A stretch of 41,074 bases of DNA, taken from Patescibacteria group bacterium (GTDB taxonomy: Bacteria; Patescibacteriota; Saccharimonadia; Saccharimonadales; JAUPVS01). This document shows, piece after piece, positions 14,714 to 21,729 of this stretch. Both the position numbers and the translations under genes were made by a program. Under the pieces are notes generated by a model. The model was not told where the DNA came from. It did not search any database and worked only from the letters and a program-made list of their open reading frames with translations. Numbering within the stretch: position 1 is the first letter of the stretch; each line of letters opens with the position of its first letter. Where the stretch lies: contig JAUPVS010000010.1 in assembly GCA_030916945.1 (NCBI GenBank), positions 1-41,074 of the forward strand. The letters run 5' to 3'.

Positions 14714-15595
14714 CTACTCAGCGTTAGTGGCTTCGTGAAGTTTCTTGGCCGTTAGTACGAGCTGCCGCAGTGCCGACGAGGCCTTTTGATAGTGCCTAGA
14801 GTCTTTGTCTTGTTCGTCGGTACGAGCAACTGGCAGGGTGTCGGTGACAACAAAGGTTTGTGGCTCATTCCGGTCTGTATCAAAATCTGGATTGAATTTT
14901 TGAGCGGCGGCGCGCAATTGTAAGGCCATAGTAACCCCGGCATTGGCGACCCGCACCACGGCAATACGCTTTTCTAGAAGCTGAGGGTTGGTTTCAAAAA
15001 ATTCACTCAGTATCTCATCGCCATTAGTAGTTGGATAAGCCGTGGCGGCAACATTGTAACCAAGCTCAACTAAACCTGGGGTGATAATACTGGCGGCATA
15101 CTCTGCCTCGGTTGGATAGCGACCAAAAACATCATAAAAGTGGCTTGTGCTTGGGTTAGTCGTTTCTGTATCGGTATTCATAACGCGCGTTCCCGCCAAG
15201 TTATAAACCGGCATGCCAACGAATTCGGCGGGCACGGCATCGGCCGCCCTATCCTGCCAGTTGGCAACACCTCCCATCAGAACAACCGCATCAACCGTTT
15301 GCCAGTCAGCCGGGGTTTCGGGCGTCCATAAACTGCGCTCCAAAGGGGCTTGAATGCCCGAAGCATCAACTAGATCGGCCATTTCGTCGCGACTTAACGC
15401 CTCGATCTCGGCGTTGTCTCGCAAGACCTTATTTGTTCCGACCTTATTCATAATCAGCTGCAAGCCTTCACTGGTTGGCTCGTGACCAATTGGCGCTTCT
15501 AGCCTGTCGGCTATTGTCGGAATCAAACCTTGCTGAAGTTCATACACATTATCACCAAGTTCAAAATTGCTAAAATTGCGTTCTGCTGTAGTCAT
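14714..15595 (-). CDS. Hypothetical protein, 293 residues
   Basis: A soluble protein with an alpha/beta look. The central strand-loop VDAVVLMGGVANWQDRAAD resembles the start of a Rossmann-like nucleotide or sugar-binding fold such as DUF218, but the rest does not let me place it. A second strand-loop (RIAVVRVANAGVTMALQLR) and a C-terminal helical part (SSALRQLVLTAKKLHEATN) follow. No signal peptide or membrane segment is present. A TATAAT -10 box at 15603-15608 ends 7 nt before ATG 15595 with no Shine-Dalgarno sequence, so the mRNA is probably leaderless and monocistronic. Confidence 0.65.
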   Translation of the reverse strand: MTTAERNFSNFELGDNVYELQQGLIPTIADRLEAPIGHEPTSEGLQLIMNKVGTNKVLRDNAEIEALSRDEMADLVDASGIQAPLERSLWTPETPADWQTVDAVVLMGGVANWQDRAADAVPAEFVGMPVYNLAGTRVMNTDTETTNPSTSHFYDVFGRYPTEAEYAASIITPGLVELGYNVAATAYPTTNGDEILSEFFETNPQLLEKRIAVVRVANAGVTMALQLRAAAQKFNPDFDTDRNEPQTFVVTDTLPVARTDEQDKDSRHYQKASSALRQLVLTAKKLHEATNAE

Positions 15596-15630
15596 AGTTG
15601 ATATTATACAATAATTACTTTTACCTGTCT

Positions 15631-16185
15631 TTACTGGCCGCTCATGACCAATGTATAGCGCGTATCTGCACCCAGGTTTCGGCCCCTGTGCAAGACATAT
15701 GGTCGGGTGTGAACAACTATATCGCCAGCATTCAGCTCAAGCGTCAGAACATCAGGTGGGTCGGGTCTGTCTTTGCCATATGCAAAATTTCTATCGTAAT
15801 CAGCCAGCGAAAAATCGAAAGCCCCACAGTCACTAGCGTGCACAATTACACTAATTGGGTCATCTGGGTGAAAGCGCTGCCATGCAAACGGCGCTTGTCG
15901 ATTAATACCCGCCCTGGATGGGTCATACTTATTGTTTGGGCTATAGGCCAAGACCGAGCGAAGTGCCATAAGTCCTGCACCGTCTAGAACGGCAGTTGAT
16001 AACGGAAAGTGGTCTACGGTTCCAATACTATCTACAGCCGTTGTGTTATAGATGCGAGTCGCATCTTCGCTAGCAAATAGCTCTTGGCATTCCGTCGAAA
16101 GATCACGGGCTAGCGCCGGATCAATGCCTTGACGCACCACTAAGATGCCGGCTTCTAGCAATTGGCTTTGATTCGGAGTTGTCAT
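15631..16185 (-). CDS. Phytanoyl-CoA dioxygenase-like 2OG-Fe(II) oxygenase
   Basis: A 184-residue protein. N-terminal GILVVRQGIDPALARDLSTECQELF is followed by a jelly-roll region with VIVHASDCGAFDFSL and, near the C-terminus, GDIVVHTRPYVLHRGRNLGADTRYTLVM. The last segment matches the family pattern of the distal iron-binding His followed by the 2-oxoglutarate-binding Arg. It is shorter than the usual 250-300 residues of PhyH enzymes, so it is a compact version. The first two iron ligands cannot be placed with certainty. Substrate unknown. A TATTAT -10 box (16193-16198) ends 7 nt before ATG 16185, so the mRNA is predicted leaderless. Confidence 0.6.
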   Translation of the reverse strand: MTTPNQSQLLEAGILVVRQGIDPALARDLSTECQELFASEDATRIYNTTAVDSIGTVDHFPLSTAVLDGAGLMALRSVLAYSPNNKYDPSRAGINRQAPFAWQRFHPDDPISVIVHASDCGAFDFSLADYDRNFAYGKDRPDPPDVLTLELNAGDIVVHTRPYVLHRGRNLGADTRYTLVMSGQ

Positions 16186-16237
16186 AACGCATATAATACA
16201 ATATTTAATCTGTTAAATCAATATACTGTTGCCCTTT

Positions 16238-16693
16238 TTAATGAGCTCTAAGTAAATCGAGCGCCCTAGCAACCGTTGGATCGCTGCGTGGGACAGCAAC
16301 GTAGTTGTTCAGCTCGAATGGAGGCATATTTACCACCGCCAGCACTAGGTCTTTACCAGGTAAAGTTATGTGTAGCGTATCTGGTGGCGTCACAATAATT
16401 ACTCCGGGGGCTAGTTGGCTGACCTCGTGACCAACCACAATCTTGCCCTTGCCCTGAAGCACAAAGTAAACTTCGGTTTCACCGTTTATGTGTTTGTGCG
16501 GATCAGATAATTCCAGATTTCGCATATCAGCAATAGCCAGGCTCTCGTTCGGACGATCGATTGGATTAGAAAGTTCATAAACCAACCCACAGCCACCGGC
16601 TTTTGGCTCAACGCCGGCAACTAGTTTTTCCCAATTAGGCGCCCCGGCTAAATACTCTTGCCAAACCGTAACAACTTCATTTATACGTGCCAT
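16238..16693 (-). CDS. Cupin-domain protein
   Basis: A 151-residue protein from ATG 16693, chosen over the in-frame upstream start at 16717 because TATAGT at 16700-16705 ends 6 nt before it. A single cupin_2 barrel is visible: motif 1 is PHKHINGETEVYFVLQGKGKIVVG (metal-binding His, His and Glu) and motif 2 is APGVIIVTPPDTLHITLPG (last His). Cupins of this size bind a metal and act as isomerases, oxygenases or small-molecule sensors; the substrate is not evident. It stands alone between the 2OG oxygenase and the Tat-exported protein. Confidence 0.8.
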   Translation of the reverse strand: MARINEVVTVWQEYLAGAPNWEKLVAGVEPKAGGCGLVYELSNPIDRPNESLAIADMRNLELSDPHKHINGETEVYFVLQGKGKIVVGHEVSQLAPGVIIVTPPDTLHITLPGKDLVLAVVNMPPFELNNYVAVPRSDPTVARALDLLRAH

Positions 16694-16735
16694 ACGAACA
16701 CTATAACAAAAAACCAACTAGCAGAGGCATCCACA

Positions 16736-16764
16736 TTGACTTTTAACGTATTATTTGCTATAAT
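16736..16764 (+). promoter_or_regulatory. Strong sigma70 promoter of the Tat-signal gene
   Basis: TTGACT (16736-16741), a 17-nt spacer, then a perfect TATAAT (16759-16764). The predicted start lies about 20 nt before ATG 16792, so this gene, unlike most nearby, has a short leader. Confidence 0.85.
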
Positions 16765-16791
16765 ATCGCTAAACCCGCAGATACAAAAACC

Positions 16792-17781
16792 ATGAAAGAT
16801 AGATCAACCAATCCCTACCGTGCTCACCGACCAGAAGCTGGCGAGCAACGCGTAAGTCCACTGAGCCGCCGCAACTTCCTCAAGGGCTTGGGTGCCACAG
16901 CCGGCGTTTTAGCGCTGCCCAAGACAGCCAGCGTAGTTGCCGACTTTGCAACTGTCTCTGATAGTGAACTGCTCGCTTGGCGTCAAAGACGAAATGAAGT
17001 GCGCAGCAATCGGTACGAAGCCGAGGATAGACAGCAAATAAAAGAGATGCTCGAGCTTAACAAGGCCGTCCCTATTGGCGAGGTCGCCACCGAGTCGGGT
17101 ATGCTGGTAAAAGTTATGCAGGCTCAAACGGGCTGGAACCAAGACGTCCCGATTCAGGTCAACGCAGTCGCCCTCAACAATAGTCTCAACTTTCTGATCG
17201 GTAGCATGGGCCAAATTAATGAAGCCAACGGGCGGCCTATCGAGCCTGGCTACATTTCGACCTTCCAAGAAAAGGCTCGCCAGGGCAAGCTAAGTAATGT
17301 TGAAATGACGGTTATTGTATCGGCCACCACTGGTTTCCATAATTTAGATGGCAATGAACAAAGCGGCGGCCTAGCATACAACGGGCACGTCCACGACGGT
17401 GTCGATGTCCGAAAGAATCCTCTGCCGCTGATTTGCATTGCACCAAACATCTACGCCCCTGGTTCCGAAGAGGTCACAAGAACTCCTTCGGCAGGTTTAT
17501 TCCCGGATCAAGATACGCAAGCCCTAGAGAAGCTAATGCCGACCGGCTCACAGTACTTAACGACACACTTTGCACACGAAACTTCGCATGTTTTGTGGGA
17601 TCTCGTGGGTACCGGGCCGATTGAAGAGCTTGCCGACAGCGACCCCAACCATTACCATGTCGACTACGAGCACAAACTACTAGTATCGCCACACAACTGG
17701 TATCACACTGCCGCACTGGCTGGGCTGGTCGAGGGTCAGCCGCCACTCGAGAGCTCGTTCGTACTACCGGAAACCTTTTAA
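16792..17781 (+). CDS. Twin-arginine-signal exported protein with HExxH motif (putative metallopeptidase)
   Basis: A 329-residue protein. Residues 25-45 read SRRNFLKGLGATAGVLALP, a textbook twin-arginine (Tat) signal with Arg26-Arg27, so it is probably exported folded. The mature domain contains FAHETSHVLWD, with His262-Glu263-X-X-His266. This is the zinc-metallopeptidase HExxH motif; a later Asp/His-rich stretch (EELADSDPNHYHVD) could supply the third ligand. I recognise no specific peptidase family, so peptidase activity is inference. It is rightward among leftward neighbours and has its own strong promoter. No tat genes are in the window. Confidence 0.72.
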   Translation: MKDRSTNPYRAHRPEAGEQRVSPLSRRNFLKGLGATAGVLALPKTASVVADFATVSDSELLAWRQRRNEVRSNRYEAEDRQQIKEMLELNKAVPIGEVATESGMLVKVMQAQTGWNQDVPIQVNAVALNNSLNFLIGSMGQINEANGRPIEPGYISTFQEKARQGKLSNVEMTVIVSATTGFHNLDGNEQSGGLAYNGHVHDGVDVRKNPLPLICIAPNIYAPGSEEVTRTPSAGLFPDQDTQALEKLMPTGSQYLTTHFAHETSHVLWDLVGTGPIEELADSDPNHYHVDYEHKLLVSPHNWYHTAALAGLVEGQPPLESSFVLPETF

Positions 17782-17787
17782 GCAATT

Positions 17788-17805
17788 TGGCCTAGAACCT
17801 GGCCA
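17788..17805. terminator. Short hairpin between convergent genes
   Basis: TGGCC ... GGCCA with an 8-nt loop lies between the convergent stops of the Tat-signal gene and whiB. There is no clear T run on either side, so its role as a bidirectional terminator is tentative. Confidence 0.3.
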
Positions 17806-17809
17806 CCGA

Positions 17810-18079
17810 CTATTCTGGCAACGTTCCCCAGGCTCGGTACTGGGTCCGTTCTCTTTCGGTCATACCACCATAAATCCAACCCTTAGCTGACTCAGGGTTA
17901 TCTAACGCATAATCTAAACATTCCTGACGAACAGCACAGGTTCCACAGATGATCTTGGCGGCCTCGGCTTCTTCTGGTGTACGGCCAGCAAAAATTTCGG
18001 GATCCTCCACATATTGACAATCAGCATCACGGCGCCAATTAACTGGCTGACTGCCACTTGCTTCGTTGTCTATGCTCAT
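17810..18079 (-). CDS. WhiB-family iron-sulfur transcriptional regulator
   Basis: An 89-residue protein with the WhiB layout: Trp15, then Cys21, Cys45, Cys48 and Cys54 (C-X23-C-X2-C-X5-C) to ligate a 4Fe-4S cluster. AKIICGTCAVRQECLDYAL matches the family core. A GWIYGGMTERER turn and basic tail correspond to the G-V/I-W-G-G DNA/sigma-binding motif, with the family Trp replaced by Tyr. WhiB proteins bind the housekeeping sigma factor and sense redox or nitric oxide. The family is essentially actinobacterial and phage-borne, so its presence here is notable. TATGCT at 18086-18091 ends 6 nt before the ATG (leaderless). Confidence 0.9.
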   Translation of the reverse strand: MSIDNEASGSQPVNWRRDADCQYVEDPEIFAGRTPEEAEAAKIICGTCAVRQECLDYALDNPESAKGWIYGGMTERERTQYRAWGTLPE

Positions 18080-18091
18080 AGCCCCAGCATA

Positions 18092-18415
18092 CTACTTTTT
18101 TGATTTCTTTGTAGCAGCTAGGTAGCCGGCGAGCGTGCCCACCACAACGGCACCAAGGTAGTGAAAAACGACTGCCCAAGCTGGTGTTTTGGTTTCACCA
18201 TACCCAAGCAAGGTTAGCAACACCACCACGACCAAGAAAAAACCAAAGTATGCAATATATGCTTTAAGAATAGATACGCGTTGGCGTTTGGTAACATTTT
18301 GCCCGGTAAATACGCGAACTAGCCCAATCGAAACCAAGCTTAACACAACAATCTGAAGCGCCAGGTAGACCAGACAAACGGTCGCCAGTATGGCAATAAG
18401 TATTAGAGCACCCAT
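18092..18415 (-). CDS. Small membrane protein, 107 residues
   Basis: Three predicted membrane helices (about residues 4-35, 50-72 and 80-100) and a basic tail ending ATKKSKK. No family is recognised. It is the last gene of a run of five leftward small membrane-protein genes (18092-19540) with overlaps or gaps of a few nucleotides, so they are probably one operon. ATG 18415 lies 4 nt after the stop of the upstream gene, with AGGGG spanning the junction as a plausible ribosome-binding site. whiB follows, but with its own promoter. Confidence 0.65.
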   Translation of the reverse strand: MGALILIAILATVCLVYLALQIVVLSLVSIGLVRVFTGQNVTKRQRVSILKAYIAYFGFFLVVVVLLTLLGYGETKTPAWAVVFHYLGAVVVGTLAGYLAATKKSKK

Positions 18416-18419
18416 GCCC

Positions 18420-18746
18420 CTATTTTAGTTTACGATTTACCAAAACGCCTATGCCAAGACCCAAAGCAACACCCGTACCTATGTCCAGCAACACGGCAGC
18501 ATTGTTTGAGTACCAGCCCCAGTCGGCGTCATCTTTTGAGTCAAAAGTAAAAGGCACACCAATACTTGAACAGCCCGGCTCACAAGCCGCCATGACGTAG
18601 TGTGGCCCTTCCCAGCCAAAAGGCAGATTAATTCCCTGCACCCTTCCTATCGCCATTCGATTAACCAAAAATATGCACAACAAACTCACGGTTATACCGA
18701 CAATGTATATTAAGGCTGTTCTTATGCGACCGGTAGTCTGGCTCAT
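18420..18746 (-). CDS. Small membrane protein with exoplasmic loop, 108 residues
   Basis: Two predicted helices (about residues 9-28 and 82-102) flank a loop of about 50 residues with two cysteines (MAACEPGCSSIGVPFTF), which would lie outside the cytoplasm if the N-terminus is inside. The positively charged ends (TGRIR and NRKLK) agree with that topology. No family is recognised. Its start overlaps the upstream 53-residue gene by 4 nt, showing tight coupling. Confidence 0.62.
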   Translation of the reverse strand: MSQTTGRIRTALIYIVGITVSLLCIFLVNRMAIGRVQGINLPFGWEGPHYVMAACEPGCSSIGVPFTFDSKDDADWGWYSNNAAVLLDIGTGVALGLGIGVLVNRKLK

Positions 18747-18904
18747 CGCCCAATCACCCGACTGATTGGGCAGGAATTCGGGTGAGTACTAAAGTAGGTG
18801 GCGTTGCTGTTACAGCGGTGGTTATGGCGCATCAGAGCAGTGGCAGACAAAACGATAACTAAGACTGCGGCTACCGCCAATATAGAAATGTGTTTTTTGT
18901 TCAC
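18743..18904 (-). CDS. Very short membrane-anchored protein, 53 residues
   Basis: The longer frame reaches back to 18958, but GTG 18904 is the better start: it lies 4 nt after the upstream stop and gives the compact N-terminus NKKHISILAVAAVLVIVLSATAL, a basic start plus one membrane helix. The rest (RHNHRCNSNATYFSTHPNSCPISRVIGR) has two cysteines and would be exoplasmic. Its 3' end overlaps the next gene by 4 nt. Reliability comes from the operon fit; function unknown. Confidence 0.5.
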   Translation of the reverse strand: MNKKHISILAVAAVLVIVLSATALMRHNHRCNSNATYFSTHPNSCPISRVIGR

Positions 18905-18908
18905 TGGG

Positions 18909-19181
18909 CTACTTCTTCCTTGACGTTGATTGTACAAGCGTAAAAATCCCGATACCAATAATTCCCAGCGAGGAAAGGTAAACTCCGTAGCCAGTAAGTG
19001 TTTGCGCGACGGTTGGTTTTATTGAGGCCACGCAACCTTCGGGCAGCATATAATTTCCTTCGTTGTAGCAGTCGACAGACTTGTTATAGGTGTTGTATCT
19101 AACCTCGGTAACTGGAGATAGCTGCTGAAATAGCGCGCAGAACAACAATACAGCAACAAGAAGATAGAAAGCCTTTTTCAT
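18909..19181 (-). CDS. Small membrane protein, 90 residues
   Basis: ATG 19181 is chosen because it overlaps the upstream stop by 4 nt and gives a signal-anchor start (KKAFYLLVAVLLFCALF). A loop of about 35 residues with two cysteines (VDCYNEGNYMLPEGCVASI) and a second helix (about 62-83) follow, ending in basic RKK. The layout (helix, Cys-pair loop, helix, basic tail) is the same as in the 108-residue protein encoded downstream, so the two may be diverged paralogues. No family is recognised. Confidence 0.6.
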   Translation of the reverse strand: MKKAFYLLVAVLLFCALFQQLSPVTEVRYNTYNKSVDCYNEGNYMLPEGCVASIKPTVAQTLTGYGVYLSSLGIIGIGIFTLVQSTSRKK

Positions 19182-19540
19182 AAATCTATGATCTCGCCTT
19201 CTATAGATGCTGCGCCTTTTACATACCGCCAAATATGCGGCAAAAAAGTAATGTATGTGTAGATAATGTATACCCCAACTGAAAGCGCTAGTATTCCTGA
19301 CAGTAAACCAGCCCAGTAGTTTAAGCCCTCTGAACCGGGCAATACGAAAGCTGCAGCAATCAAGAACAGGCCAGCAATAAGGTCGAAAATTATAGGAGTA
19401 ATGGCAAACGTTCCTGTTGCGCCTTCAAAATTCGGGTCATTCCAACCCATTCGTATTAGGTATTTATGATCCTTCTTGGGGCGCCGAGGAAACTTATACA
19501 GAAGATGTACTCGAAGCAGGCCATTCATTATATGAAACAT
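19178..19540 (-). CDS. Small membrane protein, about 120 residues
   Basis: First gene of the five-gene membrane operon. The start is uncertain: TTG 19573, ATG 19540 and ATG 19528 are in frame, and a perfect TATAAT lies only 3 nt before 19540. If that is the -10 box, translation would begin at 19528. Two helices (about residues 42-64 and 70-95 from 19540) and an amphipathic tail (WRYVKGAASIEGEIIDL) are visible. The N-terminal part is basic (YKFPRRPKKDHKYL). No family is recognised. Confidence 0.58.
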   Translation of the reverse strand: MFHIMNGLLRVHLLYKFPRRPKKDHKYLIRMGWNDPNFEGATGTFAITPIIFDLIAGLFLIAAAFVLPGSEGLNYWAGLLSGILALSVGVYIIYTYITFLPHIWRYVKGAASIEGEIIDL

Positions 19541-19593
19541 AGCATTATAATAACAAAGAATTAGCCATAACAATGGTACGACCTAGCGCTACT

Positions 19594-20046
19594 TTACAAG
19601 GTTTTGCGGTAGGCATCAGCATGATCATCCCACTGATAACCTAACTTTCTGTATAAAGCTCCCCCGGCTTTGGTGGGCGAGACAATTACTGCCTCTTCAA
19701 CTCCCTTGCTTCTAGCAAAGTCGTGCACTGCAGCCATAACAGCGGTCCCGATACCAGAACGCCGTTTATCACTAATGGTTGCCACATCAACAACCAGTGC
19801 CCATTGTCTTTCATCTAGGGTGCTCCCGTTAGCCAGGCCAGCTACTCCCACCAGCCTGCCGTCATCATCAAACGCTCCAATCTGGAGTTCATCCATCCTG
19901 CTCAGGTGTTTCTTAGCAGCTTCAACTTCTACCGGCTTAAGTTTAGGATCGTGCCAAAGCTCGGATACTATAAATTTAGCTGCCATATCAGCTTCAAACG
20001 GGTCTGTGATGGGGTGAATATCTAGTTGTTCGGTTGGATTAGACAT
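19594..20046 (-). CDS. GNAT-family N-acetyltransferase
   Basis: A 150-residue protein from ATG 20046 (the frame extends to 20193, but that part overlaps the upstream gene). The GNAT core is clear: LVGVAGLANGS (beta 2-3), WALVVDVATISDKRRSGIGTAVMAAVHDFARSKG with the acetyl-CoA pyrophosphate loop RRSGIG, then AVIVSPTKAGGALYRKLGY. The acceptor is unknown; the gene may modify a small molecule, peptide or antibiotic. It starts 7 nt after the stop of the preceding gene, so the two are co-transcribed. Confidence 0.85.
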   Translation of the reverse strand: MSNPTEQLDIHPITDPFEADMAAKFIVSELWHDPKLKPVEVEAAKKHLSRMDELQIGAFDDDGRLVGVAGLANGSTLDERQWALVVDVATISDKRRSGIGTAVMAAVHDFARSKGVEEAVIVSPTKAGGALYRKLGYQWDDHADAYRKTL

Positions 20047-20053
20047 GTTTACT

Positions 20054-20452
20054 TTACTTCCGGATGTTCTTTGGAGAACGATATGTAGCCCAGTTACCTG
20101 CCGGCGTATCGGTTGAGTAAGGATAGTGTTCGTGGACCTCGATATCACCCTCGGCATCAACTTTAACGCCGGTACGCCATTGATTACCAACACCTGCTAA
20201 ACGTTTACTCGCCATGTCTTCGTTATAGTGCCCTCTTTGAGCGCCATCCCTGATTTGAGTCGATACAGTGTGATGAGCACTGGCAAGGCGTTCGGTGTGC
20301 GCTCCTATGCCATTAGCCCATTGCTCCATCTCGTCCATGCGCTCCTCTTTGACAAGAGCCTGCCCAGCCGCTAATGGGTCACTGGTAAACTCATGCAAAC
20401 GAGCGTTGGCGGTTTCTAGGATTTGCCTTTTGTTTGGTTCAGATTCTGACAT
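20054..20452 (-). CDS. Hypothetical protein, 132 residues
   Basis: ATG 20452 is chosen over 20503 because TATAAA at 20459-20464 ends 6 nt before it. The protein is soluble and mostly helical (NKRQILETANARLHEF, AGQALVKEERMDEMEQWANGIGAHTERLASAHHTVSTQI), with a C-terminal strand segment (WRTGVKVDAEGDIEVHEHYPY). No family is recognised. It is followed after 7 nt by a GNAT acetyltransferase gene, so the pair could act together; a toxin-antitoxin reading was considered, but nothing specific supports it. Confidence 0.6.
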   Translation of the reverse strand: MSESEPNKRQILETANARLHEFTSDPLAAGQALVKEERMDEMEQWANGIGAHTERLASAHHTVSTQIRDGAQRGHYNEDMASKRLAGVGNQWRTGVKVDAEGDIEVHEHYPYSTDTPAGNWATYRSPKNIRK

Positions 20453-20505
20453 TTTGGTTTTATACCTTATCCTGATTTTAGCATAAACGTGTTGGTTTGT
20501 CAATC

Positions 20506-20532
20506 TGGCGGCGGCTGTGGCTTCTGTGACTA
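20506..20532 (-). repeat. tRNA-end-like 3' border of the VOC gene
   Basis: Reading leftward, the TAG stop of the VOC gene is followed by CACAGAAGCCACAGCCGCCGCCA. The end resembles the 3' terminus of tRNA-Asp (GGGCCCGCCA) and the borders at 21346, 21698 and 22487. Confidence 0.4.
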
Positions 20533-20910
20533 CTTGTCTTTGGTGAAGAACGAGATGTGAAAACCTTCGGGGTCAGTAATGCGAAACGAAGTGTCTCCCC
20601 AGCTATTGTGACGCAAGCCATGAACTATTGGCGTGTTGTCTTTTAGTTTTTCCCATAGAGAATTAACATCTGTTACCTCCCAGGAAACATCGGCTCCTTG
20701 AACGGGCTTGTAGCCGTCTGCCGGGCTAAGAAGTTCAAGCGTAGTGCTGCCCACAGAGAACATGACTCCTTTGTTGACTGGGCCATTATCCCACTCGTGA
20801 AACACCGGGAAGCCTAATTTATGTTCGTAAAAGTCTCGCACTAGCTTAAAATCTTTTGGGTAAAGCTTAAGACGGAATTCTTTTACAGAAGTTAGCTTTG
20901 GGTCAATCAC
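20530..20910 (-). CDS. VOC-superfamily (glyoxalase/bleomycin-resistance-like) protein
   Basis: A 126-residue protein of the vicinal-oxygen-chelate fold with two beta-alpha-beta-beta-beta modules: KEFRLKLYPKDFKLVRDFYEHKLGFPVFHEWDNGPVNKGVMFSVGSTTLELLSP, then VSWEVTDVNSLWEKLKD...FRITDPEGFHISFFTK. The closing DPEGFHISFF is the hallmark C-terminal strand. Metal ligands of glyoxalase I are not all evident, so it may be a binding or drug-sequestering protein, not an enzyme. Its ATG overlaps the pyrophosphatase-like gene stop by 4 nt, so the two are translationally coupled. Confidence 0.85.
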   Translation of the reverse strand: MIDPKLTSVKEFRLKLYPKDFKLVRDFYEHKLGFPVFHEWDNGPVNKGVMFSVGSTTLELLSPADGYKPVQGADVSWEVTDVNSLWEKLKDNTPIVHGLRHNSWGDTSFRITDPEGFHISFFTKDK

Positions 20911-21302
20911 TCTTTGTCCTTATACGGCTCAATTGCAGCCAACACAGCGTCAACGTCTGGCAATTCCTGATGATCAACCAGAACCGGCTCCAGCTCTTTT
21001 AAGACCAAAGCAAGCTCTTCTTTAGTGAGCCCTATATAGAACTTACGTTCATGCCCAATACTGCTGCCGCGGTCCACAACCAGGCTACCGGCTTCGCCGT
21101 CGACTGCTTTGCCGACAAAGAAATCCAGCTCATGCGTATCTTCGGCCGTGTAGCCAGGAATGTTTCCGTAATCGACCGGATATGTCACACCCTTGAGCGG
21201 ATAAGTGCTGCCGGGTGATAACTCAAAATCGTAATACTGATTGGCTGGCACATCGATAACGAAGTTCCTCAGAGGTTGAGGTAGCTGTTCTGCGATATTC
21301 AT
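20907..21302 (-). CDS. Degenerate inorganic-pyrophosphatase-like protein
   Basis: A 131-residue protein. YPLKGVTYPVDYGNIPGYTAEDTHELDFFVG resembles the family I soluble pyrophosphatase core (YPxDYGFIPGTxxEDGDPLDVLVL). The metal-binding triad EDGDPLD appears as EDTHELD, so the second Asp is His, and the conserved later D...D.K segment is not evident. The protein is also about 40 residues shorter than the usual 170-180. Loss or change of activity is likely. A TATAGT -10 box (21309-21314) ends 6 nt before ATG 21302 (leaderless). It is coupled to the VOC gene by a 4-nt overlap. Confidence 0.6.
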   Translation of the reverse strand: MNIAEQLPQPLRNFVIDVPANQYYDFELSPGSTYPLKGVTYPVDYGNIPGYTAEDTHELDFFVGKAVDGEAGSLVVDRGSSIGHERKFYIGLTKEELALVLKELEPVLVDHQELPDVDAVLAAIEPYKDKE

Positions 21303-21345
21303 GATTTAACTATAGCAAAAAAGATCGGGTGGACGTACTTGTGCT

Positions 21346-21360
21346 TAGCGGGCGGTGGAG
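21346..21360 (-). repeat. tRNA-end-like 3' border of the 21377 gene
   Basis: CTCCACCGCCCGCTA in the leftward reading, followed by AGCA. It resembles the border of the next gene (CTCCACAGCCACGGCTCGCCA, then AGCA) and the tRNA-Asp 3' end. It is the weakest member of the set. Confidence 0.35.
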
Positions 21361-21376
21361 TCTATATTTCGAAAAG

Positions 21377-21658
21377 CTAAACAGTACGGATGGTTTCTGG
21401 GGTGCCTGTCCAAGCACCAGCTTCAGTTAGACGTACTCTGCTGGGGTCTTGTTCATCGAGAGCTAATAAGCCATCTTGGACTAGGCTAATGGCGGCAGCT
21501 AGGCTATCTGTAGTGTTTGCAATGGTTTCGAGTAATAGCGTACCGCCCGTCAGTGCAGCAGTAGCGACGAGTGCCCTTCTTGCCTCAGAAAATTCTGGAT
21601 CATTTATCTCAGACCATCGCGGTCCGGGCAAATAAAGGTTTTCAATATCAGATGACAT
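21377..21658 (-). CDS. Small hypothetical protein, 93 residues
   Basis: ATG 21658 is preferred to 21664 because TATTTT at 21665-21670 ends 6 nt before it. The protein is helical: PEFSEARRALVATAALTGGTLLLETIANTTDSLAAAISLVQDGLLALDEQDPS, with amphipathic rather than membrane-spanning character. No family is recognised. It sits in the tRNA-Asp-proximal block as an isolated gene with its own promoter and a tRNA-end-like 3' border, like its neighbours. Confidence 0.5.
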   Translation of the reverse strand: MSSDIENLYLPGPRWSEINDPEFSEARRALVATAALTGGTLLLETIANTTDSLAAAISLVQDGLLALDEQDPSRVRLTEAGAWTGTPETIRTV

Positions 21659-21697
21659 AAACAAAAAATACCATTTTTCAGGTATTCTGTCGATGCT

Positions 21698-21729
21698 TGG
21701 CGAGCCGTGGCTGTGGAGGTGTGGAACTA
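21698..21729 (-). repeat. tRNA-end-like 3' border of the GNAT gene
   Basis: From the TAG stop leftward: TAGTTCCACACC, TCCACAGCCACGG, then CTCGCCA. Most positions match the border of the APH gene at 22487-22518, including the stop codon, although the two genes encode unrelated proteins. The similarity is therefore not due to coding homology. Confidence 0.6.

Noticed and set aside
20054-20452. Antitoxin partner of the adjacent GNAT protein (TacT/DUF1778-like pair)
   Set aside because: The protein has no ribbon-helix-helix pattern, and at 132 residues is longer than such antitoxins.
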